Source: Delphinus delphis
Taxonomy: Eukaryota > Chordata > Mammalia > Artiodactyla > Delphinidae
NCBI RefSeq assembly: GCF_949987515.2
Contig: NC_082694.2
Location: 59,890,080-59,954,079 of the forward strand
Length of the DNA: 64,000 bases
Direction: 5' to 3'
The translations under genes and the position numbers were made by a program. Within the stretch, counting starts at the first letter, position 1. The number at the start of each line of letters is the position of its first letter. Below the pieces are notes generated by a model. It saw only the letters and a program-made list of their open reading frames with translations. It was not told the DNA's origin and searched no databases. Below, piece after piece: positions 33,813-45,780 of this stretch.

Positions 33813-34020
33813 TTTTTTTTTTTTTTTGCGGTACGTGGGCCTCTCACTGTTGTGGCCTCTCCCGTTGCGGAGCACAGGCTCCGGAGGCGCAGGCTCAGTG
33901 GCCATGGCTCACGGGCCCAGCCGCTCCGTGGCATGTGGGATCTTCCCAGGCCGGGGCACGAACCTGCGTCCCCTGCATCGGCAGGCGGACTCTCAACCAC
34001 TGCGCCACCACGGAAGCCCA
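33813..34020 (-). repeat. CHR SINE (short young type) with 12-bp target-site duplication
   Basis: Near consensus. Target duplication tgtacatataat at 33801-33812 and 34021-34032. Its end is only about 40 bases from the COX20 retrocopy. Confidence 0.95.
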
Positions 34021-34088
34021 TGTACATATAATATTTTAATCAAAGGAAGAACAAAAAAAAAATGTTAGTTTCAAAAAACTAGAACAGA

Positions 34089-34622
34089 GCTGCGGTGCCG
34101 GGGCGGGGCGGAGGTGCCGACTATCCCCATGGCGGCTGCGCCAGAGCCCGGGGAGCCCCGGACGGGGAAGGTAGAGTTAGGTCATGTGACGTTGGAGTAG
34201 GAGGATTTATCTTGGTGACCTTAGGACGCTGGTTCCATTGTAGGTATAATTATGCAAAGCTAAGAATCCAGGAAAGACTTGCCAGAGAAGGAATTAAAAA
34301 CAAGATTTTATATGAAAGTACCCACCTTGATCCTGAAAGAAAACAACAGCGGCAGCAACAGCAATTGAGCAGTCTTGAGCACAGAAAACCCAGACGCAAC
34401 TCACTTCCGTGTGAACAAAGCTGAGATCAACTATAGAAAGCATTTTATGTACCAATAAGGCTTTCAATCAAGTAAATAAAGTATGTGTAAGTTGTAGTCT
34501 TTTTTACACGTGTATGAATATTTACAAACTTATTCTGGCCCTGTATCTACTGTCAGTATAGCACATAGTGGACTCGTACTTAAAATAAACCTCGTGTTTA
34601 ACATGCTTAGAAAAAAAACAAA
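34089..34622 (+). pseudogene. COX20: processed pseudogene of COX20 (cytochrome c oxidase assembly factor), apparent exon-2-skipped copy
   Basis: COX20 is a ~118-residue inner-membrane chaperone for COX2 in complex IV assembly. A GC-rich 5' UTR leads to an ATG at 34130 encoding MAAAPEPGEPRTGK, which matches the COX20 N-terminus (~14 codons). The sequence then jumps to the coding sequence for RSCDVGVGGFILVTLG, FHCRYNYAKLRIQERLARE and YESTHLDPERK, which is the second membrane segment and the C-terminal tail. The missing ~115 bases would encode residues ~15-53. The join AAG|GTAGA falls where exons 1 and 3 would meet, and shifts the frame so that translation from the ATG stops at once. A second frameshift follows PERK. 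AATAAA (34584) precedes a short A-rich tail. A 16-bp target duplication (34073-34088 and 34624-34639, one mismatch) shows L1-type retroposition. Confidence 0.9.
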
Positions 34623-34821
34623 CAAAAAACTAGAATAGAAGATGATAACTTGCTTCTGAGATAATTTTTTCCTCAGAGGAGCATATGAAGTAGTGGGAGG
34701 TAAGACCCTCCAAGAGGACATGTACTAAGGGAAAAGCACATGCTAATAAGGTCCAAAAATTCACATTGACACTCTGCTTTGATCCAGAAAAGATTGAAGA
34801 TACCACATAAAATAGATAAAT

Positions 34822-35052
34822 GGGGCTTCCCTGGTGGCGCAGTGGTTGAGAGTCCGTCTGCCGATGCAGGGGACATGGGTTCGTGCCCCGGTCCGGGAAG
34901 ATCCCACGTGCCGTGGAGCGGCTAGGCCCGTGAGCCATGGCCGCTGAGCCTGTGTGTCTGGAGCCTGTGTGTCCAGAGCCTGTGCTCTGCAACAGGAGAG
35001 GCCACAACAGTGAGAGGCCCGTGTACCGCAAAAAAAAAAAAAATAAAAAAAA
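34822..35052 (+). repeat. CHR SINE (young type) with an internal 15-bp tandem duplication
   Basis: Young consensus with ggttcgtgccccggtccgg. The gcctgtgtgtctgga module occurs twice in tandem (~34950-34982), unlike the other copies. A-rich tail to about 35052. Confidence 0.95.
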
Positions 35053-36794
35053 TAAATGAAAGCAAAGTAACAACTTAGAAGTGATGAAAAAGCAAAGCAA
35101 AATCAAGGGTGAGGCTTTCAGTGAAGGTGGTAAGGAGGAAGTGCAGAAAAATGCACACCAGAGAGTCCATTCCACACACTTGCCTTAAGGGGGCACATAT
35201 TCCATGCTAAGCTTTCCAGTGGCCCCACCAATAGTCATAGTGACAACTTACAGATAACTACGGGGAATGCCAAGTACAGGAGAAGGATCAGCACGGAGAC
35301 AGGCTGGATAGGGAAGGCGCCTTGACATTAATGAGGTTTGAGCCAGGTTCTGATGGACATTGGAGCTATGGATTCCAGAGGGAGCCACCCAAGCAAAGTA
35401 CATAGGAGGAGAATAAAGAGGTCGTCCTGGGGTGTAGGGATCCTTTTGGCTGGTCTCAAGGTAGGGCAGGCAGACGACTGAGGTCTTTAATACCAGCCTT
35501 TAGATTTCACACAAAAGAGAGCCCTAGCTCTCCCTGATGAGAAAATGACCTGATGGGAGTGGTATTTGGAGGAAATTACCCTGGCACCACACAGCTGCAA
35601 TTTTCCCCTTTGCAAATTATAATTCATCACGGGCATTTAGGAAAACGCTGTCATGCATGTCTCTCCTGATATGGTTCACATCTGGCTCTGCCATTGGCAA
35701 TACAAAGTATTTAGGAAATCTGTGCAGCATTAGTGTCTAATAACCTTTACTTTAAATACAGTGAAGCCGACCACAAACTTAGAAATAGCACCCATTCCTC
35801 CAGAGTAATTTATTCCAGGTTCTCTATGTGACTGAGGAAATCCCTTGCTGTGGCTGCAAGTCTGGACACTGGCATGAGTGTTGAAAACCAGGGAGGTTGA
35901 AACTGATCTTAGAAATAAGAGTAAACTGAGTGACTTTCACTTTCAGTTTGCTTTCCTTGCATGTATCAAGTTTTGAGAGTTTGAAATGGCTCTAGACTGA
36001 ACAGCATTCTACGTAAAACAGTACAATCGCCAGGATTTTCTTTTTAAAAGAAAGTTGTATTTTGTAGCTTGTGGACATCATGATCACCTCAAATGTTTGG
36101 ATTTTAAATTTAGGCTGAACAGATTTTTCCTCTGTTGTATTTTGAGGGACTAAGGAGCTCCTTCAGTCCTTAGAAGAAATAAAATTAATAGCTTCTTAGT
36201 TGTTCAATGACAGAAATGCATAGAAGGTAGGAACTAGTACCATAGGGGGTAGGAAAATATCTGAGGGAGCACACACTTTCTCAGCCCAAGAAGAGCTCTG
36301 GGCAAAACTGTAGGCAATCTCTTCTTGACCCCAATTCGTTGTAATCCATGTGCAATCCATCCTCTGGGACAGCTGTTATGAGGCTATGCAGGCTATGTGG
36401 GGAAAGCGTGTCCTTGCTAAACTTTTGAAGGAGAAGGGGAAAGAGCAAGGCTTTATTGCTCTGACAGTCATGAATTCATATAATCCAACTGGTTGTTTTC
36501 TTCGGAGGCCATTCCCAGCTGACTCTTGCGAAGCAAGTTGAATTTGTTGAAGGGGGAGCCGTAAGATGGACCACAGACCCATCTTCCTTGATTTGTCCGT
36601 AACTCTCAGCTGGGAAGAGAATTTCATTTGTCAGGGACAGAAACCCTTGGGAAAGACAGTCCTGATGAAAGGGTCTAGATTTTTAATTCTTCCACGCCTA
36701 TGTGGATTGCTCCAGTTGGGATGGCCTCTGTAGGGAAGTGTAAGTAAAATCTGGAAGGGAAACAGAAGGTGTAGAGTTTTGTTAAGTCAGTTTC
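35053..36794. other. unique sequence, nothing recognised
   Basis: No SINE or L1 is recognised over ~1.7 kb. The 35600-36100 stretch contains several homeobox-type AT motifs and little repeat character. No gene is seen. Confidence 0.35.
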
Positions 36795-36900
36795 TCTTAA
36801 TGAAGTTCATTCATTCACTTACTTAACAAATATTTGAGAGTCTTTGTGTACTAGCTGCTGTGCTTGGTGCTGAAGGTACTAGGGGATATAGAGACAAAGA
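36795..36900 (+). repeat. ancient mammalian repeat (L2/MIR-type)
   Basis: Contains attcattcacttacttaaca, aatatttgagagtc and ctgctgtgcttggtgctgaa, a diverged form of a common old repeat. Confidence 0.45.
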
Positions 36901-37723
36901 AGAAAATCACGGCACATGAATCACTGATGTGACGTATGGAAGAGTAACACTTCTCAAAGCGTGTAACAAATGATGATGCCCATTCCGTAAAGTTCTCTTG
37001 CCCCCACCCAAACAAACAAAGTAGAGAGGGTGATTTTTTTCTCAAATAAATTTGGGAAATACTGTATACTCTGTTTTGGAGTTACATATTGTATCATAGA
37101 ATAAAAAGGGCTTTGATAGGTTCTGCTCTCAATAACTGTGCTCTTCTTTGTTTGATCTAGCATTTGTCAAAAGCCTCTAACCATGGAAATCCACCTACTG
37201 ATACCTGGGGGACTAGTTTTCTGTGAAACACCCTTTGGAAATCACGGGTAGAGGAAACTCAGTGGAAATTATCAAGTGTTAAAAACTCTCAGGATCACAA
37301 AGCTGGCTGTGGTTAGTGGTGGTCAAAGGTTGCTGCCACTGAGTGAAATCCACTGCAGAAGCCACTGGGCTTGTCCTCTGGGGCCACCAAAGACAGATCT
37401 GTGCAGTACCAGGGCTCTCGCTGTGTACTTTCCCTGCAAGAAATGACCTTTCTCCATCCACCCACTCACCCCACTCCAATTCGTAAGTTTTCACAATCCT
37501 GGCTCCAAATTCACCTTTGCCTGGGAGTATTCTGTAAAGTGGCATCTTTAGAATAAAAGAAAAATTACTTTTATTATTTTATTTTCTCATTACAACGGCA
37601 AAGCATGCGTATCATAGAAACACTACGAAATGAGATGAACCAGTAAAAGGAAATAAAGCCCATCCAGAAATAACTACTGTTAATGTCTTAGTGACCATCC
37701 TCTCAAAGCTCTCCTCCACCCCT

Positions 37724-37724
<1 letters not shown>
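36901..37724. other. unique sequence, nothing recognised
   Basis: Short frames only. No protein or repeat signature is recognised. Confidence 0.35.

Positions 37725-37766
<42 letters not shown>
37725..37766 (+). repeat. (AC)n microsatellite
   Basis: Twenty-one uninterrupted AC units. Confidence 0.97.
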
Positions 37767-37768
<2 letters not shown>

Positions 37769-37984
37769 ATCAAAATGGGATAATTTGACCTTGTTCACTC
37801 AGTACTCTACTGCGATGGGGCCGTCTTCTTCTCATTGAACTTGCCATGCCTCACACAGAGAGTGACACTCTGCAAGCGTCCAATAAATATGTGATGACGA
37901 ATGACCAATCCTAAGGTCTCTTCTAGCTCTGAACCCGTTTGATCTTTGTCATTCTTTTACTCTGTGAATCTTCCATGCATCCTC

Positions 37985-39600
37985 AACTTACCCTGTACTG
38001 GTTTTTAAAAATTAGGAGACTTCAGTTTTTAGAACAGTTTTCAATTTACACAAAAATTGGGCAGATAATACAGAGAGTCCCCATATGCAGTCCCTCCCCA
38101 CCAAAACCGTTTCCCTATTATTAACATCTCGCATTAGTGTGGAACATGTGGTACTGTCAGTTTGTTCTGTTTTGTTTTGTTTTGAACCACTCTGATAGAT
38201 GTGTATTAGCAGCTCACTGTTGCAATTCCCTAATGATCCATGATGTCATCTTTTCATGTATTATTTAAAGTCTGTATTTTTATTTAGTGAGGGGTGTGTT
38301 CAGATATTTTGCCTATTTTTTAATTGGGTTGTTCATTTCTTATTGTTGAGTTTTATGTGTTCTTTGTATATCCAGTGATAATTTCACTGGATACAGAACT
38401 CTAGGTTGATGGCTTTTCCTTCAATACTTTAAATATTTCACTCCATTCTTTTCTTGCCTGCATGTATTCTGAAGAGAAGTCCTATGTAATTTTTTTTTTT
38501 TTTTTTTTGCGGTACGCGGGCCTCTCACTGTTGCGGCCTCTCCTGTTGCGGAGCACAGGCTCCGGACGGGCAGGCTCAGCAGCCATGGCTCAGGGGCCCA
38601 GCCGCTCCGCGGCATGTGGGATCCTCCCAGACGGGGGCACGAACCTGTGTCCCCTGTATCGGCAGGCGGACTCTCAACCACTGCGCCACCAGGGAAGCCC
38701 CCAATGTAATTTTTATCTTTGATCTTCTACAGATCAGGTTTCTTTTTTTCTTAAAAAATTTTTTTCTCTTTGGCTTTCTGTAGTTTGATATAGGTTTTTT
38801 GGGTATTTATTCTCCTTGGTATTCTCTGAGCTTCTCTGGATCTGTGGTTTGGTCTCTGTCATTAATTTTGAGACTTTTTCAGCCATTACTACTTCAAATA
38901 TGTCTTCTGCTCCTTTCTCTCTTTCTTCTTCTTCTAGTATTTCCACTTCACATTTGCTCTACCTTTTGTACTTGTTCCACAGTTCCTTGATATTCTGTTT
39001 CATTTAAAAAAATCATTCTTTCTCTTTGCCTTTCTTTTTAGAGATGACATATCTTCAAGCTCACTGATTCCTTTTAGAGTTTCCATTGCTCTGTTTACAT
39101 TATCCATCTGTTCTTGCATGTTGTCTCATTTTCCTTGAGAGCCCTTAACATATTAATCATAGTTGTTTTAAACTCCCTATCTCATAATTCCAAAAACTAT
39201 GTTATGCCTGAGTCTCTTATGCTTTTTTGTCTCTTCAGACTATGTTCTTCCTTGTTTTCTAGAATGTCATCTCCTTTTTTTGCTGAAAGCTGGACATGAT
39301 ATATTGGGTAAAGAAACTGAGATAATTAGGCTTTTAGCATGAGCTGTGTTATGTTTAATGTCTTCTGCCACTGTAGGTGCCAGAGGCTCCATTTTCTTCT
39401 GGTTTCCTTGTTGTTTTTCCTTCTCGTGTTGTCTTTATGTCTCCCTAAGCACTTCTTAAATAGAATCTGTGTCTTGCAGCTCTCAGTTGTATGACACTGT
39501 AATTGTAGTGGAGCCCTCCTCGTGTGATTGGGTGTGGGTGGGGGAAGGTGTTTTATAATTTTATGATTAAATGTCAGGTTTTTAGTGGGCCTGAGTCCCT
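37985..39600 (-). mobile_element. old L1 (3' UTR and ORF2), interrupted by a SINE
   Basis: Left part has ttttagaacagttttcaatt and ccccaccaaaaccgtttccc. After the SINE, reversed ORF2 continues (attctctgagcttctctgga, gagactttttcagccattac, tcttctggtttccttg). No intact frame. Confidence 0.75.
38491..38701 (-). repeat. CHR SINE (short young type)
   Basis: Near consensus. Flanks share atgtaattttt (from 38484 and from 38704). Confidence 0.95.
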
Positions 39601-39710
39601 GGGCTGTGGCCTTCAGAAATGTTCCTTAGCCTTTTCCCTCCCCTCATATGAGACAAGAAGACTAGAGGGGGTTAGAGGTGGCTAATTTCCCTTTTCTTAG
39701 GTTGATTTCT

Positions 39711-40065
39711 TTTTTTTTATTATTAATTTATTTTTATTTATTTTTGGCTGCATTGGGTCTTCATTACTGCATGTGGGCTTTCTCTAGTTGTGGTGACTGG
39801 GGCTACTCTTTGTTGCAGTGTGTGGGCTTCTCATTGCGGTGGCTTCTCTTGTTGCGGAGCAAGGGCTCTAGGCACGTGGGCTTCAGTAGTTGTGGCATGT
39901 GGGCTCAGTAGTTGCGGCTCACGGGCTCTAGAGCGCAGGCTCAGTAGTTGTGGCGCACAGGCTTAGTTGCTCCACGGCATGTGGGATCTTCACGGACCAG
40001 GGCTTGAACCCGTGTCCCCTGCGTTGGCAGGCAGATTCTTAACTACTGCGTCATGAGGGAAGCCC
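39711..40065 (-). repeat. CHR SINE (long type) with 16-bp target-site duplication
   Basis: Full long-type element. Flanks tcttaggttgatttct (39695-39710) and tcttaggtcaatttct (40066-40081) differ at two bases, so it is an older insertion. Confidence 0.93.
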
Positions 40066-40081
40066 TCTTAGGTCAATTTCT

Positions 40082-40738
40082 GTTAGAGTACAGGTCTTAC
40101 TTATGGAGAATGCTCTGGACTTACGTCACAAGGGTTACTTTTCCCCTGGTATAATTAAAAATTGTTACTTCCCTCCTCCCTCTGCTGGAAACAGGAGGGA
40201 ATTGTCCTCCAATCTTCACTGTGAGAACCTGGTAGGAATCTTTGAGGTAAAAACCATGAAAAGGTAGTCTAACCTCCTTCCCCCAAAATCTGCCCCCAAC
40301 CCCCACCAGGGTTTCTAAATCTCAAATTGTCCACACTCAGCCTCCATTAATTCCTCAAAATGACCATTAAAGTGTTCCTACTGGTCACTGCTTCTAGTGG
40401 CTTCTGCTTCAGGTAAGCTGATCTCAGCTTTCATTTTCCATATGCACCTGTCTCTCCAGATTTCAAGATGGTAGTTTGTCCTGTGATTTAAATTCTCTGA
40501 TGTTCCTAAGAAAAGCTGTTGGTTTTCAATTTGCTTAGGTTTTTTTTCTTGTTGTGAGTACAGGACTGATGACTTTCAAGCTCTTTAAATGTCAGAGTTT
40601 GAACCAGAAGGTCCTCTAGATTTTCACTTGATTCACTTAATGGTCATTTATTGAGCACTATCTGTTGCTAGGACATTATACTTAATCTAGTGTGGGACAC
40701 AGGCATAGCCAGTCCGAGCCTCTATCCTCAGGGACCAT
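40082..40738. other. unique sequence
   Basis: Nothing is recognised apart from a short ancient-repeat piece near 40640 (ggtcatttattgagcactat). Confidence 0.35.
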
Positions 40739-40752
40739 CTGAGGTTATTTTC

Positions 40753-41095
40753 TTTCTTTTTTTTATAAATTTATTTATTTATTATTTTATTTTATTGGCT
40801 GCATTGGATCTTCGTTGCCGCGCGTGGGCTTTCTCTAGTTGCGGCGAGCGGGGGCTACTCTTCGTTGCGGTGCATGGGCTTCTCATTGCAGTGGCTCCTC
40901 TTGTTGCGGAGCACGGGCTCTAGGCACGTGGGCTTCAGTATTTGTGGCTTGTGGGCTCTAGAGCGCAGGCTCAGTAGTTGTGGTGCAGGGGCTTAGCTGC
41001 TTCTCGGCACGTGGGATCTTCCCAGACCAGGGGTCGAACCTGCGTCCCCTGCACTGGCAGACAGATTCTTAATCACTGCGCCACCAGAGAAGTCC
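40753..41095 (-). repeat. CHR SINE (long type) with 14-bp target-site duplication
   Basis: Long-type consensus. Target duplication ctgaggttattttc at 40739-40752 and 41096-41109. Confidence 0.95.
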
Positions 41096-41318
41096 CTGAG
41101 GTTATTTTCATGGTGTATACTTTGTCTCTCAAACTGCCAGGGTTCCCCATTCCTGGTCTGTGTGTTTATATTCTGGCTTCCTCAGGCAAGTTTTTCTCAA
41201 ACAAGTCCATAGGTCTACATTCTCAAGAGCTCAACAGTTCTCCAAGAACACTTTAAAATTTCATGTTACCATTTTAATTATAACATAAAATTTAGGATAG
41301 TTTAAGGATATTCTAGAA

Positions 41319-41790
41319 CAGGGGTTGGCAAATTATGGCCCATGGACTAAATCTGGCCCTCTACCTGTTTATTTGTATAACAAGTTTTATTTTTATTTAT
41401 TTTAAAAAATATTTACTTATTTGGTTGTACCAGGTCTTAGTTGCAACATGTGGGCTCCTTAGTTGCAGCAGGCGGGTTGTGGCATGTGGGTTTCTTAGTT
41501 GTGGCATGCGAAATATTAGTTGAGGCACACATGTGGGATCTAGTTTCCTGACCAGGGATCGAACCCAGGCCCCCTGCATTGGGAGTGCGGAGTCTTATCC
41601 ACTGCGCCACCAGGGAAGTCCCTGTATAGCAAGTTTTATTGAAGCACAGCTATGCTCATTTGTTCATGTAATGTTTATGGCCGTTTTCATGCTACAATGG
41701 TGGAGCTGAAAATAGTGGAGAAAGTGTATGGCTCACGATGCCTAAAATATTTACCATCTGGTACTTTACAGAAAGAGTTCACTACCTTTG
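41319..41790 (+). mobile_element. hAT-type non-autonomous element interrupted by a SINE
   Basis: Starts caggggttggcaaattatgg, continues atctggccctctacctgttt and, after the SINE, gcctaaaatatttaccatct and ctttacagaaagagttcact, matching a common mammalian hAT repeat. An 8-bp hAT-like target duplication is seen: ttctagaa (41311-41318) and ctctagaa (41791-41798). Confidence 0.75.
41391..41622 (-). repeat. CHR-related SINE inside the hAT element
   Basis: Reverse head gggacttccctggtggcgcag and B box ggttcgatccc. Flanks tgtataacaagttttat (41374-41390) and tgtatagcaagttttat (41623-41639) differ at one base. Confidence 0.93.
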
Positions 41791-41798
41791 CTCTAGAA

Positions 41799-43094
41799 GA
41801 TCTTTAGTTGATTATGATCACATGATATCAGCATCAGTGCTTGTGTCTATGCTCATGAGGTCAAATGAAGATTTCAAATTAGGTTTTTTTGGAATTTGAA
41901 AGTAAAAAATTGGAGAGTGAATTGGATAAGCACATGAGAAATTTGAGAACAAATCATGCAACGTGCAAAAGAACCTGCCCTGAAGTAGACAGAACCGGAT
42001 TCATGTTGGGGGCCCATGTGTGTGTCTGTGTATGTGCTGACTTGCTGCAGCTCAATAACGACAGCTGTAGTGGTCATGGCAATGACCACATTAAAAAACC
42101 CTTTTAATTCCATTTCTAATTTCTGTCCCAGAAATAATGAAGTTGATATCCATTTCATGCTGCTTCCAGTAATATCACAATGCTAATTTGTCTTCAATGG
42201 AAGACAATCATCTTTACATAATTAGCAGGTAACACCTTATTAAAATCAGCATTGGAGAATTGCCTGCTGACAGAGTTTTCCTTAAGTGTGAGATCTCAAT
42301 ATCCTAAACCAGCAATACCATATCCTAATCCAGTTATACCATTTTGTACAATATACTTATGTGTATTCTGGGCAGGAATTCCAGACTCTCCCTCTCAAGG
42401 AATTTCAGACTCTCCCTCTACCTTATAGGCCCATGACCCTGGGTGTTCTTTATCATTCTGCCTGCTCCTGTCTTGGGGCCGTGAGGGATACCTGGATGGG
42501 CTCTACAAGCACCCCTACCCCTACCCTAACCAAGAGCCTGCCCTTGAGGCAGTCTCTGTTCTAGACTCTCCTTCCTTCTTGTTGAGATTCTTTTTGGTGT
42601 CCTTTCTTGACTCCTTTCTTAACAGAGAACCTCTGTTAAAACCCATTGTGTTACACAGGTCTAATATCATGGATCCTCTCGAGGGAACAGGTGTTAAGTC
42701 TTGGTCAGTTTCCTCCTTAGAAGTATCTTGGGTCCATTAACATTTCCCATCTCCTTCCCCCAGAGCTCTGTACCAAGCAGTGTGTTTTGGGAACAGCAGT
42801 CCTTGTGACGCCACAAAAATACCCTGTTACACTTTTCACCCAAGACAACAGGGACTCTCAGGAGTCCACTGCATGTGACGGATAAACCCTGAGGAAGGCT
42901 CTGGGTAGTGAAGTCAGAGTAGTGCAGACATTCTTCTCACCCCTTTTACAGGTACAGAAGCCAGGAGAAGTCAGTTGTGCACTTCTGTCCTTCTGTGGGA
43001 TGTGAGGGTCCTAATGTACAATTTAGCTAGATGCGATTTGAAGACATTTTTTAAAAAGAGCATAAAGTGCTCTAAGGCAATGTTCATTTCTGGC
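41799..43094. other. unique sequence with a 22-bp tandem duplication
   Basis: No gene is seen. At 42374-42395 and 42398-42419 a 22-base unit containing cagactctccctct is repeated with one mismatch. Confidence 0.4.
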
Positions 43095-43970
43095 TTTTTC
43101 TGTTACAGCTTTATTGAGATATAATTCACAGACTCGATTAAAGTGTACAATTCGATGGTTTTAGTATATGTACAGAGTTGTGCATCACCACAATCAATTT
43201 TTGAGCATTTCATCAACTCAAAACTAAATTCCATATCCGCTAGCTGTCACACTTCAGTTTCTCCATTCCTCTTGCTAAGCTAAGTGTGACACTAAGCTAA
43301 TTTACTTTTGTCTCTCTATATTTATTCTGGACAATTCATATAAATGGAATATTATAATATGTGTTTTGTTATGTGTGACTTCTCCCTTTCACTTAGTGTA
43401 TTGTTTTCAAGGTTCGTCTATGTTATAGTATGTATCAGTACTTCATTCTTCTGTATGGCCAAAGAAAATTCCATTGTACGGATATAACTCATTTTGTTTA
43501 TCCATTCATCACTTGGTGGACATTTGGGTTGTTTCCACCTTTTGGCTATTGTAAATAATGCCACTATAAACATTTATGTACAAGTTTTTGTGTAGATACA
43601 TGGGTTTAATTCTGGATTCTCAATTGTATTTCATTCGTCTATATAGCTGTCCTCCTGCCAGTAACACACTGTATTGATTACTGTTGATCATGAATTTAAA
43701 AATCAGGATGTGTAAGTCCTCCAAATTTGTTCTCTTTTAAGTTTGTCTTGGCTGTTCCGGTTTCCTTTGTTTCCATGTGAATTTTTAGCATTCAGCTGGG
43801 TTTCTGATAGAGATTGCATTGAATCTGTAGATCATTTCGGGGGCTATTGCTGTCTAAACCATATTAAGTCTTCCAGTCCATAAACATGGATGTTTTCTCA
43901 TTGATTTAGATCTTATAAATTCTCTCAACGATGTCTTATAGTTTGCAGAATATAAGTTCCCCTGCTGAGA
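43095..43970 (-). mobile_element. old L1 (3' UTR and ORF2 end)
   Basis: Begins cagctttattgagatataat then aaagtgtacaattcgatggt, ccattgtacggatataactc, ggctattgtaaataatgcc, gatagagattgcattgaatc. Confidence 0.85.
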
Positions 43971-45574
43971 GCTCAACATGCATGAGACACATCAACGGTA
44001 TAATTCCTCAACCACATGGCCTTTCCTCCCACGTGGTCTAGAGAGTACAGACCATAACTTAATTCCAGTTTTCTTCTCTGCTTTGCACAGAGGAAGTGCT
44101 CAATATGGATTTGTTGAAAAAATAACTAAGGAACGAATAAATTCCTCACTTTGCTTCCTGTGCCCTGGAAGTAAGAGCAGCAGGATCCTTTTCAGTTCGT
44201 GAACAATCACATCGCACAAAGCAGATGCTGGCTCGTAGCAGATGTGCTTCCAATATAGATGTACTGATGTGCTGCTTCTGGAGTCCTTCATTTTGACCAA
44301 AAAAAAAAAAGAGTCCTTGTTTATATCCACAGTCTTTCCCTGGGAGGAGCCACCTCTACAAGGGTCTCCAGATAAGGAGGGGAGGTTGCCCCTGAACCCC
44401 AGGCTTTTACAATTCCATGCAGTTTTGCGTGCACAGTCCTGTCTGCTGAGCAGGGCTGGGACAGCACAGAGAAGGTCCCAGGATGCTGTGGCATGCAGAC
44501 CCACAGATGTGCGATCGTCTCAAACCACGAAGCCTCTCAGAAAATGGGTGTGGGGTTTGCAGGCTTGGTCAGATGCACAACCAGAGCTTTTGTCTTCAGT
44601 CTCCTACCAAACCTTTGCCTTCCTCTGGCCAGTCCACCCCCTCTTTGGCCCCCAGGCAGCCATCCCTGATCTCCGGACCTCAGCCCCCTTTCTAACCCTA
44701 CCCGAGCTCTCCTCCCTGAGAAAGGGCCCCAGAGAGGGTTTGCTCCACCTCCTTCTAAACGTTCAAAATCAGTTAAACAAATGGAACAGATATTAGTAAA
44801 TAACTGAGTGTTTTTGTAATAAAGGATAAAGGGAAAAAATGTGTTCTTCCACCCACCCCACAACATGGTTCCTGGTTCCTCAGCACCAAACCAGCAGTCG
44901 CTGAGTTGAGCCCTGTGGAGTACTGGGAACTAGATCTTAAAGAAGACAGGGAGAATCTTTGTGGGGACAGTGCAGGAAGCACCCACTCTGGATGCCAACC
45001 CCAGCCCAGTGCCTGTGGGACCTTAGGCAAGTTAAGGTGAGTTAATCAAGTCAATTAACTCCCATGCCAACCGTTCCTTATCCTTAGAGGAAGGAACACC
45101 TGCCTCACCTAGTCTTCTGTTAGGATTATATGAACTAACATATGGACAGTACTGGCACGTGGTGAACTCAATCACTGTTATTTTCTTTTCCTTTCATGGA
45201 GGTACTGAGGATGGCAAAGAGACCGTAACTCAGAGTCGGACACAGGCAGAAACTGGACAAATATTTATGAAATTCCCAGCAAGTACAGGAGCCCAGGGTC
45301 TGGTGGAGGATGCAGACGAGCACACAGGCAATTGGAGACAGGGTAATAGTGACCGTACTATGAGTAAGATTGGGTGCTTGTGAGGTCATGGAAGGGGCAC
45401 CTACTCTTGGTGGTACAGGGAAGGTACCTATAAACCTAGGTCAGAGGATTAACACGAATTACTTGGGCAAAGTGTATGGGACAGTATATTGGACAGAAGA
45501 AACCATAAGTGTAAGTAAGTACCTGGAAGTGAGAAATCCTTATGCATTAATGGACTGTTGGTAATAAAAATAAC
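43971..45574. other. unique sequence with overlapping long frames
   Basis: A plus frame of 184 codons (44242-44796) and minus frames of 134 and 109 codons overlap. None shows a domain, signal peptide or membrane segment that I recognise. The 184-codon frame crosses an A tract. I treat them as chance frames. Confidence 0.35.
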
Positions 45575-45780
45575 AATAATAGCAACATTTGTTGTGGACC
45601 TACTGTGTCCTAAGCATGCTGCAAAATTCTGTATATACACTGTGTTATTAATTGGCACAGCTCTTTGAGCAATGTATTATTAGGTGTACAGATAAAGAAA
45701 TTGAGATTCAGAATGATGAAGGAATCTCTGTAAGATCGCAGAGCTGACAGGTGGTGGTAGATGCTTTCATCGACTCGTTG
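45575..45780 (+). repeat. MIR
   Basis: Order gtggacctactgtgtcctaa, gcatgctgcaaaattctg, gataaagaaattgagattca and cgcagagctgacaggtgg. Confidence 0.65.

Noticed and set aside
34095..34424. 109-codon plus frame with a GTG start ending in a Gln-rich tail
   Set aside because: It is the shifted frame of the COX20 pseudogene. The Gln-rich end arises from reading the COX20 tail and 3' UTR out of frame.
44242..44796. 184-codon plus frame in unique sequence
   Set aside because: No domain is recognised, an A tract lies near the start, and long frames overlap it on the opposite strand. It could be reopened if conserved in relatives.
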